DNA of 64,000 bases from Anaerolineales bacterium (GTDB lineage: Bacteria; Chloroflexota; Anaerolineae; Anaerolineales; UBA4823). Shown here one piece after another: positions 9,022 through 17,581 of this stretch. The DNA is taken from the NCBI GenBank assembly GCA_003105035.1, contig PQAL01000037.1, positions 69,999 through 133,998 on the forward strand, given 5' to 3'. The notes below the pieces were generated by a model. It was not told the DNA's origin. It worked only from the letters and a program-made list of their open reading frames with translations, and ran no database searches. Position 1 is the first letter of the stretch. Every line of letters starts with the position of its first letter. The position numbers were made by a program, and so were the translations under genes.

Positions 9022-10683
9022 TCATTTTACGTACTCTTCGTCCCTTGTCAAGGTATTGTGAGACATTGAAAGGGTGATTTTGACTTCTATACCTTTATGT
9101 CTTATATCTTCTCCCATGTCATAAGTATTTACTCCTATACTCTGTTCGCCGATCCAATAGCGTCGCTCATCATCAGCGCGTAATCCATCCATCAACCTGA
9201 AGAGAACCTCGAAATCTGATTTCACCTTCACCCAGATAATTCGCTTTGATCCCACATCACAGCCGACTTCCTGGATCATGGTACGCACCAGCATCTTGCG
9301 TTCTTCGCGGGTTGCCCACTCCCAGCTATCGTGCAGATTCAGCAAAGTGCGCGCCGCGCGATTGATGTCGGCTTCAGGAACACGATTAAGAAGTCCAAGT
9401 TTTTCTTTCAGAGCGTTAACTTTTTGCCAATATTGATATTCTTCTCCTTCGTAAAGACCGCGCTCGTAGTTATCCCTCATAAGCCGTAACATGCTGCGGA
9501 TCTCCTTGCGCTCGTCCTCTAGGTCGGGTTCAACCTGATCGTTGGGCATTAATTTGCGGACATCCTGCTCCCAATTGGTAGTCAATTTTATGGACTGGAT
9601 TAGAGCTGCGATCTGCTTATCTAATGCTTCAGCATGGATGCTTTGACCCGAGTATGGGCAGTCGTGGTAACCCCGCAGATGTGATTCCTCACGGTAGTAG
9701 GTAGGATAGTTCTTTGGGGTTTGAATGCGAAGACGCCTGCCGCAGTAAGCGCAAACTGCCAGACTCTGCAGTAGATGAACCCGGGCGGGCTTCTGAAGGG
9801 TTTTGACCTCTACACGCCGATTGGCTCGAACAGCTCGACAGCGATCCCATAATTCCTGAGTGATGATTGGTTCATGCTGGCCTTCAGAGAACTGGGGCGG
9901 CGTGGAGCGATAACTTACGCCTTTGGGGCGCACTGTCATGCCGCGGTAGCGGATTTTACCAATATAATACGGGTTACAAAGCATGTCACGCACTGAGTCC
10001 TTGTTAAAAGAGCGGCCTTTTACACTGACGTAACCACCTTCTGTCAACCAGTCAGATATCTCCATATCTGAATACAGCCCGGTGGCATAACGTTCAAACA
10101 TGGCAACCACCACAGGAGCTTTTTCTAGGTCTGGAACACCTACTTTGCGGTTAGCTTTAAGCACACTGACATATCCCCATGGGACAGCGCCATTGTGATA
10201 ACCTTGCAATGAGCGCTCTAGTTTACCCTTGTTCGTCTCTTTAGATAGATTATCAGAGTAAAACTCGCCCAAGGAGCTGACCAGATGAAACAACAGCTTT
10301 CCTTCAGGTGTGCTCAGATCAAAGGGTTGCTGGACAGCCTTGAAGTTGATGTCCAGGGATTGCAGCTCGTGGACAATTTCCAGCGACCATTCTAGCCGGC
10401 GTGCCAATCGATCAACTTTATGTACGTATAGCACTTTGAATTCGCCGCTCCGAGCAGCTTCCCGCATTGCGTTGATCCCTGGACGGTATTTCTTACGATA
10501 CGCAGACTGGGCTGGGTCAGAGTAAACCTTGACAATTTCCACATTATCCCGCTCAGCCTGTTCCTTGATCTGGCGTAGTTGGGCGTCTAGACTGAATGAG
10601 TCGCTTTGCATCTCAGATGAAAAGCGAATGTAGGCTGCTCCAGGGAGAGGGGAAGAGTCTTCTCTTTGTTTGTATCGGTTCAT
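9022..10683 (-). CDS. Large serine recombinase (site-specific integrase/resolvase)
   Basis: 553-residue large serine recombinase. The N-terminal resolvase domain (residues about 15-165) has AAYIRFSSEMQ with the catalytic Ser at 22/23 and HKVDRLARR carrying the catalytic Arg pair. A recombinase domain follows (about 170-290: VPWGYV, YIGKIRYRG). Next is a zinc ribbon (CAYCGRRL ... HDCPYSG), then a coiled coil around residues 395-440. Such enzymes integrate and excise phages and conjugative elements at attP/attB. It is co-oriented with a 66-residue protein gene just upstream. The length is normal and no frameshift is seen. It marks the left part of the mobile element. Confidence 0.93.
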   Translation of the reverse strand: MNRYKQREDSSPLPGAAYIRFSSEMQSDSFSLDAQLRQIKEQAERDNVEIVKVYSDPAQSAYRKKYRPGINAMREAARSGEFKVLYVHKVDRLARRLEWSLEIVHELQSLDINFKAVQQPFDLSTPEGKLLFHLVSSLGEFYSDNLSKETNKGKLERSLQGYHNGAVPWGYVSVLKANRKVGVPDLEKAPVVVAMFERYATGLYSDMEISDWLTEGGYVSVKGRSFNKDSVRDMLCNPYYIGKIRYRGMTVRPKGVSYRSTPPQFSEGQHEPIITQELWDRCRAVRANRRVEVKTLQKPARVHLLQSLAVCAYCGRRLRIQTPKNYPTYYREESHLRGYHDCPYSGQSIHAEALDKQIAALIQSIKLTTNWEQDVRKLMPNDQVEPDLEDERKEIRSMLRLMRDNYERGLYEGEEYQYWQKVNALKEKLGLLNRVPEADINRAARTLLNLHDSWEWATREERKMLVRTMIQEVGCDVGSKRIIWVKVKSDFEVLFRLMDGLRADDERRYWIGEQSIGVNTYDMGEDIRHKGIEVKITLSMSHNTLTRDEEYVK

Positions 10684-10787
10684 ATTGTTTTATCCTTTCC
10701 ATCAAAGTAGTAACCTCCGAAAATAACAGAGAAAACTATCCAAAACGATTCGTGGAACTTCCCATCCCGAAACAGCCGGGATGAAAT

Positions 10788-10988
10788 TTAACTTGTGTTG
10801 TTGGTCTTTTGCTGAGTGAGCGCCAGGTAACGCTGGTTGATGCGTGCCAGCCATTCGATCAGGCTTTGTGGGAGCTTATCTGGTAAGGTTTGCTGCTCCT
10901 TGAATGTGGTTATATCATCTCCCAGAAGGCCATCTTTTTGTGGGTCATGGTTTTGGGGAATATTTTTACTTACACTCTCATCTGCCAT
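10788..10988 (-). CDS. Small hypothetical protein upstream of the serine recombinase
   Basis: 66 residues, hydrophilic, with Asp/Lys/Gln-rich first half and a predicted helix SLIEWLARINQRYLALTQQ at the end. The start has AGAGGTG 6-7 nt upstream. It ends about 100 bp before the recombinase start on the same strand, so it is probably cotranscribed. I do not recognise a family. A recombination directionality factor is conceivable from position and size but is not shown. Confidence 0.6.
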   Translation of the reverse strand: MADESVSKNIPQNHDPQKDGLLGDDITTFKEQQTLPDKLPQSLIEWLARINQRYLALTQQKTNNTS

Positions 10989-11222
10989 GATTGCACCTCT
11001 TTCGCTAAATAGTTATGAATGTCTCTTATTCGCTTTAGGGGATAAAAGAAAACTCCGGTTCAAGCAGATTGGCTGCCAGAATCGGAGCATGTCAAATAAA
11101 ATTGTTTTATTTGTGCTTAATTGGTCACTACAATCTCATTTAGAAATCCAGTCCCTTTTTGAGTTATTATCCGTTATACATAAAGAGCTCAAAACTAATC
11201 TACCCGGGAAAAAGGGAACTTT

Positions 11223-11822
11223 ATGGTTGAGAGTACAATTTCCATGACCATGAAACGAATTCATCGACCAGAAGATAAGCAGGTTTCACAAATCATTGCA
11301 GCAGCTAGGCGCGATCCACAGAAATTCGGGGAATTGTATGCGCTTTACGCCCAGCCTGTCTATCGATATTTATATAGCCGTATCGGGAGTGTTCCAGAGG
11401 CGGAAGATGTTACCGCCCAAACCTTCTTAGCTGCTTTAGAGCACTTTCCGAAGTATCAGCACGATGGGTATTTTGCAAGCTGGTTGTTTTCCATCGCCCG
11501 CAACAAGACAATGGATTTTTTCCGCCAGCGGCGAAATGAAACTTCGCTTGATGAAACAGAGATCGTTGCTGAGGATTCCAATTTATTACAGCAAATCATT
11601 AAAACGGAAAGGATAATCGCCTTATCAAAACTCATCCGTAGTCTGTCCTTTGATGAGCAGGAACTGATTCGCTTACGCTATGTGGCCGATCTACGATTTG
11701 CAGAAATCGGGCATTTGCTCAATCAAAAAGAAGATACGGTCAAAAAAACACTCTACCGGCTGCTGGCCCGGCTAAAGGCCCAAACGGATACAGAATATCC
11801 CATGGAGAATTCTCATGTCTGA
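11223..11822 (+). CDS. ECF-type RNA polymerase sigma factor
   Basis: 199-residue sigma-70 family protein of the extracytoplasmic function class. The sigma2 region is at about residues 35-100 (YLYSRIGSVPEAEDVTAQTFLAAL, in pieces: EDVTAQTF, FASWLFSIARN). Sigma4 is at about 130-185 (LSFDEQELIRLRYVADLRFAEIG, key LIRLRY and KKTLYRLLARL). GGGAAC-rich sequence lies just before the ATG. It overlaps the next gene by 8 nt, the usual arrangement for a sigma factor with its anti-sigma partner. It is transcribed away from the recombinase pair from a shared upstream gap. Confidence 0.93.
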   Translation: MVESTISMTMKRIHRPEDKQVSQIIAAARRDPQKFGELYALYAQPVYRYLYSRIGSVPEAEDVTAQTFLAALEHFPKYQHDGYFASWLFSIARNKTMDFFRQRRNETSLDETEIVAEDSNLLQQIIKTERIIALSKLIRSLSFDEQELIRLRYVADLRFAEIGHLLNQKEDTVKKTLYRLLARLKAQTDTEYPMENSHV

Positions 11823-14088
11823 TATAACTCCTACTCCTGAATTTGAAGAAGAAATTCGTGCATCGGTTTCAACTCCAATGGCACGTGAAGAATTTCTAAA
11901 AGACTTACATGCACGCATCTTGCACGAGGCAGAAATCAAGCCAAGGACTAACCGCCCTGTTTATCTACGACCTGCCTGTGTAGCGGTTTTTATCATCACT
12001 GTACTCTTGATTGGCTTCCTGGCGATTGGGCCGCAGCGGGTAATCGCAGCGGTGCGCGGGTTGCTCGGTTATATCCCTGGAGTTGGCATCGTGGAACAGG
12101 GGTCGCCTATCCGGGTGCTGGCTGAGCCAGTTACAGTCACTCGTAATGAGATATCCATCAAGGTTACCTCTGCGACCCTGAGTGCGGATAAGACACATAT
12201 CGAATATCGTATCTTCGGAGTGCCTGGGTCCGCTTACCCAGATAGAGAAGACATCATGGGATGCACCAAGCCAGAATACCTGCGCCTCCCAGATGGAACA
12301 CAGCTCGCCCGTAAAGGTAATGATTTCGAGCCAATACCAGATGGGGTCAATGCAGCCACCTTCGTTATGCCGTGCATCTTCAACACTTTACCGGGTAAAA
12401 CGCCTGACAATTGGGAGCTCTCCTTGCGCTTTATTACTGCCCCTCCTGACTTGATTGTAATGCCGGTTATCGATCTTGTACCCTCACCACAGGCTAGTCT
12501 GATCCCAGAAACCACTGCAGTGCCAGAAGCGTCGGGCGCTACTCCCACTTCTGGGGTGAATAACCAGATAACGATCATTAAAGAGATCGAAACCAGCGAG
12601 GGTTACATTCTGGTTGGACAGTTCCCATTCCAAGGTCCGCCTGGAGAACAGGTGGAACGCGGCGACGCAGAAATCAGAGATGAGACCGGGAAAGAAGTAG
12701 CTTTTGCCCACCCCCAAGATGTTAGCCCGAACTCGCTCGGTCTTGACCCGAATGGGCCTTACTGGTTCATGCAGTTCAAGGCTGCCGGGTTGGTCTACCC
12801 CCTGAATCTCAGTTTTTCTGGCTTCACCATCCAGCAGGCGGACCCGAACGCCACTGCGGAGTTCACCTTCGATGCTGGCTCCAATCCCCAGCCCGGCCAG
12901 GAGTGGACTCCCAACCAGGACATCCAACTCGCCGGGCATACGCTCAGACTGCTCTCCATCACGGCTGAATCGCGTAATGGATACCGCTTCAGTTTCCAGG
13001 GAGATCCGAACGTGATCAGCGCTGATATACAAATCAGCGGATATACATCTACTGGCCATGGTTGGGGGCGTGGTCTAACTGACGGCGGTTTTTCCACGAG
13101 CCTCAGCTTTACCCAGTTTCCAACCGGCGTTCTTACGGTTACTCTTTCCAACCTGACCATCATCGGCGATCCGATCTCCTGGCAGGGTCAATGGTCTCCC
13201 ACCTCGTTGCGCACGGATCTGCCTGCTATCCCAACTCCCCATCCCTGCCTGTGCGCGTCAGTCGATACACTGGAACAGCTCAACCCTGCTCCTGCTGAAC
13301 TGACCCATGGAAAGGCGCTGTTCTATGAAAAGCTAGAAGACACTGGAACATGGGGCCTCGTCCTTTACAACCTGGATAGCAGCCAAAAACAAGTGGTGAC
13401 ATTGCGCGGTAATTGGGGCGCGTTATCGCCGGATGGTAAAGAAGTCGCCTACTCTGGTTTAGATAACGCAATCCATATTTTTGATGTGGATACACAAACT
13501 GACCAAATCCTTCAATATGCTTATGGATTTGATATCCATTGGTCACCGGATGCAAGACAGATTGCCTTTGTGTACTTGAATGGCAGCATCATTGACAGTG
13601 TATTTATAATGAATGCTGACGGGACAGACCTACGCCAGGTTTCCGAGCTGAGCTATGAGTCGGTAGTGGGCTGGTCTCCAGACGGCACTCTTGTGTATTT
13701 CGTCGCTCCATACACCGGCGGGGCAGCGTGGAAAGTCTATTCCTTCGAGCTTGCAAGCGGTGTTATCCATGAGCTATTCACCATAGAAAACGGCACGCCC
13801 AAGTTCCTCAACCCTACACTTTCGCCCGATGGCAAATGGATTGCATATCGCGGCCTTGATAACAGCAGCTTATACCTAGTCCGTACTGACGGAAGCGATA
13901 TGCACCTTGTATTGGATAATGTCGATGTCGTAGAGATCGAATGGAGCAGTAATGGATGGCTGGCAGCAAACTTACAGGATCTGCAAGCCATTGAATCGAC
14001 CATCGTTTTGGTCAAACCCGATAACTGCGAAATTTATAAGTTGCCTTTTACACTACAAGGGAATTTGGAAGGAATGTTTTTCCCATAA
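11815..14088 (+). CDS. Membrane-anchored protein with TolB/WD40-like propeller, putative anti-sigma factor
   Basis: 757 residues. There is a short cytoplasmic N-terminus (about 1-58), one TM (about 59-78, AVFIITVLLIGFLAIG), then a large extracytoplasmic part. Residues about 95-470 resemble DUF4179-type sensor domains, and a TolB/PD40 beta-propeller follows (about 500-750), with repeats such as GALSPDGKEVAYSG, DIHWSPDARQIAF, VGWSPDGTLVYF and TLSPDGKWIAYRG. The overlap with the ECF sigma gene and the single-TM topology suggest it holds the sigma factor at the membrane and releases it on an envelope signal. That role is inference. No zinc-binding anti-sigma motif is seen in the N-terminus. Confidence 0.75.
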   Translation: MSDITPTPEFEEEIRASVSTPMAREEFLKDLHARILHEAEIKPRTNRPVYLRPACVAVFIITVLLIGFLAIGPQRVIAAVRGLLGYIPGVGIVEQGSPIRVLAEPVTVTRNEISIKVTSATLSADKTHIEYRIFGVPGSAYPDREDIMGCTKPEYLRLPDGTQLARKGNDFEPIPDGVNAATFVMPCIFNTLPGKTPDNWELSLRFITAPPDLIVMPVIDLVPSPQASLIPETTAVPEASGATPTSGVNNQITIIKEIETSEGYILVGQFPFQGPPGEQVERGDAEIRDETGKEVAFAHPQDVSPNSLGLDPNGPYWFMQFKAAGLVYPLNLSFSGFTIQQADPNATAEFTFDAGSNPQPGQEWTPNQDIQLAGHTLRLLSITAESRNGYRFSFQGDPNVISADIQISGYTSTGHGWGRGLTDGGFSTSLSFTQFPTGVLTVTLSNLTIIGDPISWQGQWSPTSLRTDLPAIPTPHPCLCASVDTLEQLNPAPAELTHGKALFYEKLEDTGTWGLVLYNLDSSQKQVVTLRGNWGALSPDGKEVAYSGLDNAIHIFDVDTQTDQILQYAYGFDIHWSPDARQIAFVYLNGSIIDSVFIMNADGTDLRQVSELSYESVVGWSPDGTLVYFVAPYTGGAAWKVYSFELASGVIHELFTIENGTPKFLNPTLSPDGKWIAYRGLDNSSLYLVRTDGSDMHLVLDNVDVVEIEWSSNGWLAANLQDLQAIESTIVLVKPDNCEIYKLPFTLQGNLEGMFFP

Positions 14089-14157
14089 TAACGACGCGCA
14101 GCACATTTCATAATCTGATTTCAACTAATTTATTTAATAGTTTCCTGTAATGGTTGT

Positions 14158-14192
14158 CTCCGGTTCTGGCATGAATCATGTCAGAACCGGAG
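14158..14192 (+). terminator. Hairpin terminator after the sigma/anti-sigma operon
   Basis: Long stem CTCCGGTTCTG/CAGAACCGGAG with additional CAT/ATG pairing inside. It lies 70 nt after the stop of the propeller gene and is followed by a moderately T-rich stretch. It may serve both this operon and the convergent radC operon. Confidence 0.65.
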
Positions 14193-14325
14193 TGTTGATT
14201 TAAAGCGATTGTTTTTCTATTTATTACATTTCCATCAGTTTCCTTCAAATTGATAACTTATTTGATTGAACAATATTACGCTATTTGCTAGACAATCTAT
14301 TTAAAAAGCGATATTTGTTACTTCC

Positions 14326-15489
14326 CTAGAAATCCTCAGGAAAGCCGATCGTAATAACTGGCTCGCCTTCATCTCCGGGACCGACCACGATTCTTAGATT
14401 CAAGGTGTTGTGATGGGTGCAATGTGGTGGATCTTCCTCGGCCTCGAATAAGCTGACTTCGAATTGACTTTGATCAGTTTCCCCAGCTTGACGAGCAGCG
14501 AAGGATGCCAGGAAGACTACGTCCCATAAGCGACCTTTATAACTCTGACCCAGCTCTCTCTCTCGTTCATTCGGGGTGAGACGGGCATGTAAACCAGCAG
14601 TGATGGCAGTGGCGTAGCGAAAACCAGCCTCCGATGCCATTTGAGAGACATCCACAAGCACGCCATCTGCCAAAGCCTGGGAGCGAGTGTAGGAGTAGAT
14701 CTCTTCCCATTCATGAATGTTATATCGAACAGACAGCTGGCGACAGCCAAGCCCAATCTCAGAAACACCACTATTGAACCCGAGGCCACGCTCTTTAAGC
14801 GAGACAAAACGACCACGGCCAATGATCAGGTGATCCAACGTGTCAATATCAAGAAGCTTACCCGCTAGAACGACTTCACGGGTCACCGCTACATCATCGG
14901 GGCTGGGTGTTGGATCTCCACTCGGGTGGTTATGCACCAGGATGATTCCCGCTGCCGTGCGCTGGATGGCAGGCTTGAATAGCTCGGCTACCCGCACCTG
15001 GGCGTAGTTCAGGCTACCCTGATAGATTTCAACGATGTCGATCACCCGGTTGCGCGTGTCCAACAGGATCACCCGCAGGTGTTCCTGCTCCAGGTCACTC
15101 ATCTCGTGCTTCAGCATGGCAGCTGCATCCGCCGGGCTGTGGATCGTCGGGCGATCTTCTTCGGTGTTGAGGGTCAGGCGTAACCCCAGCTCGACAGCGG
15201 CTTTGACACGCGCCGCGTTTTGCTGCCCAATGCCGGTAATATCGGCGATCTCGTGCGCCGGAGCGCGGCGTAGATCAGAAAGCCGGCCGTTGAAATGCGC
15301 CAGCAGGGCATCGGCGGTTTCGATAGGCTGCGGTCCCCCGAGTATGGCAGCCAGCAGCTCAACGATTGTGCAGGCACCGGCGTGGTTGCTGACACGTTCA
15401 ACAGGGCGCTCCCGTAAGGGGAGCAGCTTGTGCTTGGGAGTGTATTTCGTGTGACCGGACTGATCCGGTAGTAAAAGTAATTGGGACAT
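14326..15489 (-). CDS. radC: RadC/JAB-domain protein with C-terminal DUF6573-like extension
   Basis: 387 residues from the ATG at 15489, which has GGAGGAAAAC upstream; an upstream in-frame extension lacks a ribosome site. Residues about 15-100 hold the RadC N-terminal HhH part (ITGIGQQNAARVKAAVELG). Residues about 105-230 hold the JAB/MPN domain with the metal motif ILVHNHPSGDPTPSPDD. Chromosomal RadC proteins stop here. About 150 further residues (from WEEIYSYTRSQALADG, with VLVDVS and RLWDVVFLA) resemble DUF6573, found in plasmids and ICEs. It is the last gene of the leftward recombination operon. The precise function of RadC is unsettled, and mobile-element copies have been linked to DNA repair or anti-restriction. 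Confidence 0.85.
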   Translation of the reverse strand: MSQLLLLPDQSGHTKYTPKHKLLPLRERPVERVSNHAGACTIVELLAAILGGPQPIETADALLAHFNGRLSDLRRAPAHEIADITGIGQQNAARVKAAVELGLRLTLNTEEDRPTIHSPADAAAMLKHEMSDLEQEHLRVILLDTRNRVIDIVEIYQGSLNYAQVRVAELFKPAIQRTAAGIILVHNHPSGDPTPSPDDVAVTREVVLAGKLLDIDTLDHLIIGRGRFVSLKERGLGFNSGVSEIGLGCRQLSVRYNIHEWEEIYSYTRSQALADGVLVDVSQMASEAGFRYATAITAGLHARLTPNERERELGQSYKGRLWDVVFLASFAARQAGETDQSQFEVSLFEAEEDPPHCTHHNTLNLRIVVGPGDEGEPVITIGFPEDF

Positions 15490-15511
15490 GTTTTCCTCCG
15501 TGTAAAGCAAT

Positions 15512-15543
15512 CGCCCGCCCTGGAAAGTACCAGAGCGGGCGGC
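15512..15543 (-). promoter_or_regulatory. Intercistronic hairpin before radC
   Basis: CGCCCGCCCTGG pairs with CCAG-A-GCGGGCG across a 6-nt loop, about 25 nt upstream of the radC start. It is one of several strong hairpins that separate genes in this operon. It is followed on the + side by GGCGTGTGGGCTGATTG, similar to the leader motif at 18746-18769. Confidence 0.6.
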
Positions 15544-15565
15544 GTGTGGGCTGATTGAGACAGGA

Positions 15566-16027
15566 TTACCGCAAGCTTTGTACGAGGATCGGTAATCGAG
15601 CTGGTTGGAACGGTTCACCGGTCAGGACCAGGCTTTGCAGCTGGTTGATAGCTAACTGAGGCGAGATCCTACCGGCAAGCAATAGGTAGATGATCTTGGA
15701 GACTGGCTCCTGGTTTTGTTGATCGAATGGGACGGTCTTTATCAGATATGCCAAACCTTCGCATACCATCCCCAGGTTCTCCTCGATCGAGCGATCCAGC
15801 GGCGGTAGGGGGGTGATGGCATCGTTAAGACGCACACTGCGCGGATTATGACCGCAAGCCAAATGCATGTAGTAGATGTAGTCCGCGTAAGCCTCCAACG
15901 GGGAGTGGTCGATAACCAGGAATCTACCGCCCTGGTCGAGCGACCCGCACTCCCAGCAATGGAATGGCTCGCCGATCTGTACCGCGATAGGTGCTGATTC
16001 CATTTTGATTAAATTTCGTTCTTGCAT
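15566..16027 (-). CDS. Hypothetical protein with CxxC-type N-terminal metal site
   Basis: 153 residues from the ATG at 16027, chosen because GGAGG is 3-6 nt before the ATGATG pair. Residues about 20-60 contain HCWECGSLDQGG and HLACGHN, a possible zinc site. The rest is helical and has no recognised fold. It is in line between the SWIM-like protein and radC, with a 21-nt gap to the former. No family is recognised. A role in element replication or recombination is suggested only by its neighbours. Confidence 0.65.
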   Translation of the reverse strand: MQERNLIKMESAPIAVQIGEPFHCWECGSLDQGGRFLVIDHSPLEAYADYIYYMHLACGHNPRSVRLNDAITPLPPLDRSIEENLGMVCEGLAYLIKTVPFDQQNQEPVSKIIYLLLAGRISPQLAINQLQSLVLTGEPFQPARLPILVQSLR

Positions 16028-16048
16028 CATATCCTCCATTAAAAAAAA

Positions 16049-16474
16049 TCAGCGGCCAGCGATATTTTCGTGTTCGCTGACTGCTGAAAATTTGCGGCGA
16101 AACGCCTCTTTTATTTTTTCGGTTTTGGCTTGCAAGAAGTGGCTAAGCCCACCTTCCGTGCAAACCCAACCGAATTCGTGAGTGTATTGATTATCCCAAT
16201 CCCGGTCACGGTAGGTCTCTGCGCCACAAATGGGGCAGGGAGGCAGTGACTCGGGAGCTGGCTGCCCGCCATTACGAAGGTACTCCGCGACGGCTATGAT
16301 AGCCGGACAGGCAGTATCGAGCTCACACGAGCAGTGTTGAAGTTGATCCACCAGGTGAACCTGTGGCCTGACTGAAGGCCCGAAGTCCACCATATACCGG
16401 TATCCTACGACCATGATACGAATGGGACGTTTAGTAAAACCTGGTTGGGTGATTCGGATGAAATTATTTTGCAT
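16049..16474 (-). CDS. Small cysteine-rich protein with SWIM-like motif
   Basis: 141 residues. ATG 16474 is preceded by AAGGAG, while the longer frame upstream overlaps the neighbouring gene and is rejected. There is a possible SWIM-type site CSCELDTACPAI near residue 50, and a second Cys pair CPICG with WVC further on, so there are two metal sites. SWIM fingers are frequent next to Rad52/RecT-like annealing proteins, and a proper one is fused to Rad52 in the same operon. The exact role is unknown. Confidence 0.65.
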   Translation of the reverse strand: MQNNFIRITQPGFTKRPIRIMVVGYRYMVDFGPSVRPQVHLVDQLQHCSCELDTACPAIIAVAEYLRNGGQPAPESLPPCPICGAETYRDRDWDNQYTHEFGWVCTEGGLSHFLQAKTEKIKEAFRRKFSAVSEHENIAGR

Positions 16475-16484
16475 TAGTCGCTCC

Positions 16485-16724
16485 TTAGTAGTCGAATTCA
16501 AAATCATCTTTGGCTGGATTGCACAAATCGCATGGCTTTTCATCGTATGAACAGCCATCCCAGGGATAGACCCTGACCACGATATAGCCTTCACCATTGC
16601 ATTTCGGGCAAGGTTGATCAGGTGAGGCAGGAGTATCTTCCCTATCGGATTTATCAACGCTGATTTCGGCGGGGAAATATAGTTTCAAGTAGTGGCTACG
16701 GACTGGGAGGGATTTACCAGCCAT
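16485..16724 (-). CDS. Small zinc-ribbon protein (DnaJ-type CxxCxGxG motif)
   Basis: 79 residues with CPKCNGEGYI and CDLCNP, the two Cys pairs of a DnaJ-like zinc ribbon. It ends in an acidic tail DDFEFDY reminiscent of the SSB C-terminal interaction tip. The start has AGAGGT upstream, which overlaps the stop of the preceding DUF6166 gene. It is tightly packed in the operon. No enzymatic role can be assigned. Confidence 0.65.
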   Translation of the reverse strand: MAGKSLPVRSHYLKLYFPAEISVDKSDREDTPASPDQPCPKCNGEGYIVVRVYPWDGCSYDEKPCDLCNPAKDDFEFDY

Positions 16725-16726
16725 GG

Positions 16727-17068
16727 CTAAACCTCTGCACCACGTTGGCGCAACCAGGCTGCGATAGATTCAGAGTCAATTTCAAACGTCCGACCGATCT
16801 TCCAATGAGATACAACCTGGTGCTTGAAATCCTGGTGATGGGGATATGCTTTGAACCGTCCATAGATGAGCTGCTTCCTGGATGGTCTTTCTCCCAGCAC
16901 GTCACACAGCAAGCTCATCGCCAGATCAGCCGGACCTGACCCTTCGTAACCCCATGCAAAACCAGTCGGGCTGTGTAGTAATACGTGTCGTAAGTGTCGC
17001 GATCTCCCAGATGGCAGGATGACTTTCACCTTCCCGCCGGGTTCACCGCGGTAAATCTTCTTGACCAT
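16727..17068 (-). CDS. DUF6166 family protein
   Basis: 113 residues. The centre, with LRHVLLHSPTGFAWGYEGSG and LAMSLLCDVLGE, matches the DUF6166 family as I remember it, which is found on plasmids, phages and ICEs and has no known biochemistry. The C-terminal part contains an excisionase-like tail (FEIDSESIAAWLRQRG). GGAGG lies before the ATG. It is preceded by a perfect hairpin at 17092-17125. Confidence 0.7.
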   Translation of the reverse strand: MVKKIYRGEPGGKVKVILPSGRSRHLRHVLLHSPTGFAWGYEGSGPADLAMSLLCDVLGERPSRKQLIYGRFKAYPHHQDFKHQVVSHWKIGRTFEIDSESIAAWLRQRGAEV

Positions 17069-17091
17069 ATTGACCTCCGGATGAGTTATTT

Positions 17092-17125
17092 AGAGATTGC
17101 CCCAGGTGATCTCAGGGCAATCTCT
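17092..17125 (-). promoter_or_regulatory. Intercistronic hairpin between ssb and the DUF6166 gene
   Basis: Perfect 11-bp stem AGAGATTGCCC/GGGCAATCTCT with a 12-nt loop, located 24 nt upstream of the DUF6166 start. There is no U-tract, so processing or message stabilisation is more likely than termination. Confidence 0.6.
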
Positions 17126-17131
17126 CGTAGA

Positions 17132-17551
17132 CTAGAACGGTATGTCTTCGGATGAATTCGTGACTGCGCCATTATTGGCGGGTTCAGTTCCACCTTCCCC
17201 TTCACGCCCAGACAGGAAACGTACAGTATTCGCGCTCACCTCAAAGGACGTAGCGGGAGAGCCATCCTGTCGAGTGTAAAGCCGTGGGCTGCCCGTTTCA
17301 GGGTCACAGATCAGCCGGCCTTCCACCAGCACCAGGCTGCCTTTATGCAGGTATTGATTGCAATTCTCAGCCGTTTTACCCCAGGCTGAAATGCGAAACC
17401 AGGTGGTCTCTTTTACTACTTGGCTGCTCGAGTCGGTATATTGACGATTGGCAGCCAGGTTGAAGTTGGCCACCGCCTGACCGGCAGGCGTATAGCGCAT
17501 TTCCGGGTCACGCCCCAGGTGACCGGCGATGATGATCGTTTGGTATGACAT
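17132..17551 (-). CDS. ssb: Single-stranded DNA-binding protein
   Basis: 139 residues. The OB fold starts with MSYQTIIIAGHLGRDPEMRYTP and has ETTWFRISAWGKTAE, the standard SSB core motifs. A short Gly/Asn-rich linker follows, and the C-terminal acidic tip SSEDIPF recruits replication and repair partners. It would coat ssDNA during element replication, transfer or Rad52-dependent annealing. It sits directly after the SWIM-Rad52 gene. Two further OB-fold proteins (19247-19639, 49121-49621) are encoded in the element. Confidence 0.95.
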   Translation of the reverse strand: MSYQTIIIAGHLGRDPEMRYTPAGQAVANFNLAANRQYTDSSSQVVKETTWFRISAWGKTAENCNQYLHKGSLVLVEGRLICDPETGSPRLYTRQDGSPATSFEVSANTVRFLSGREGEGGTEPANNGAVTNSSEDIPF

Positions 17552-17581
17552 GTGATTTTCCTCCGTTTCGTATATATGGAA

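Noticed and set aside
15484..15497. Additional operator box GGGACATGTTTTCC near the radC start
   Set aside because: The match comes from the start codon and ribosome site of radC, only one half-site fits, and there is no tandem partner.
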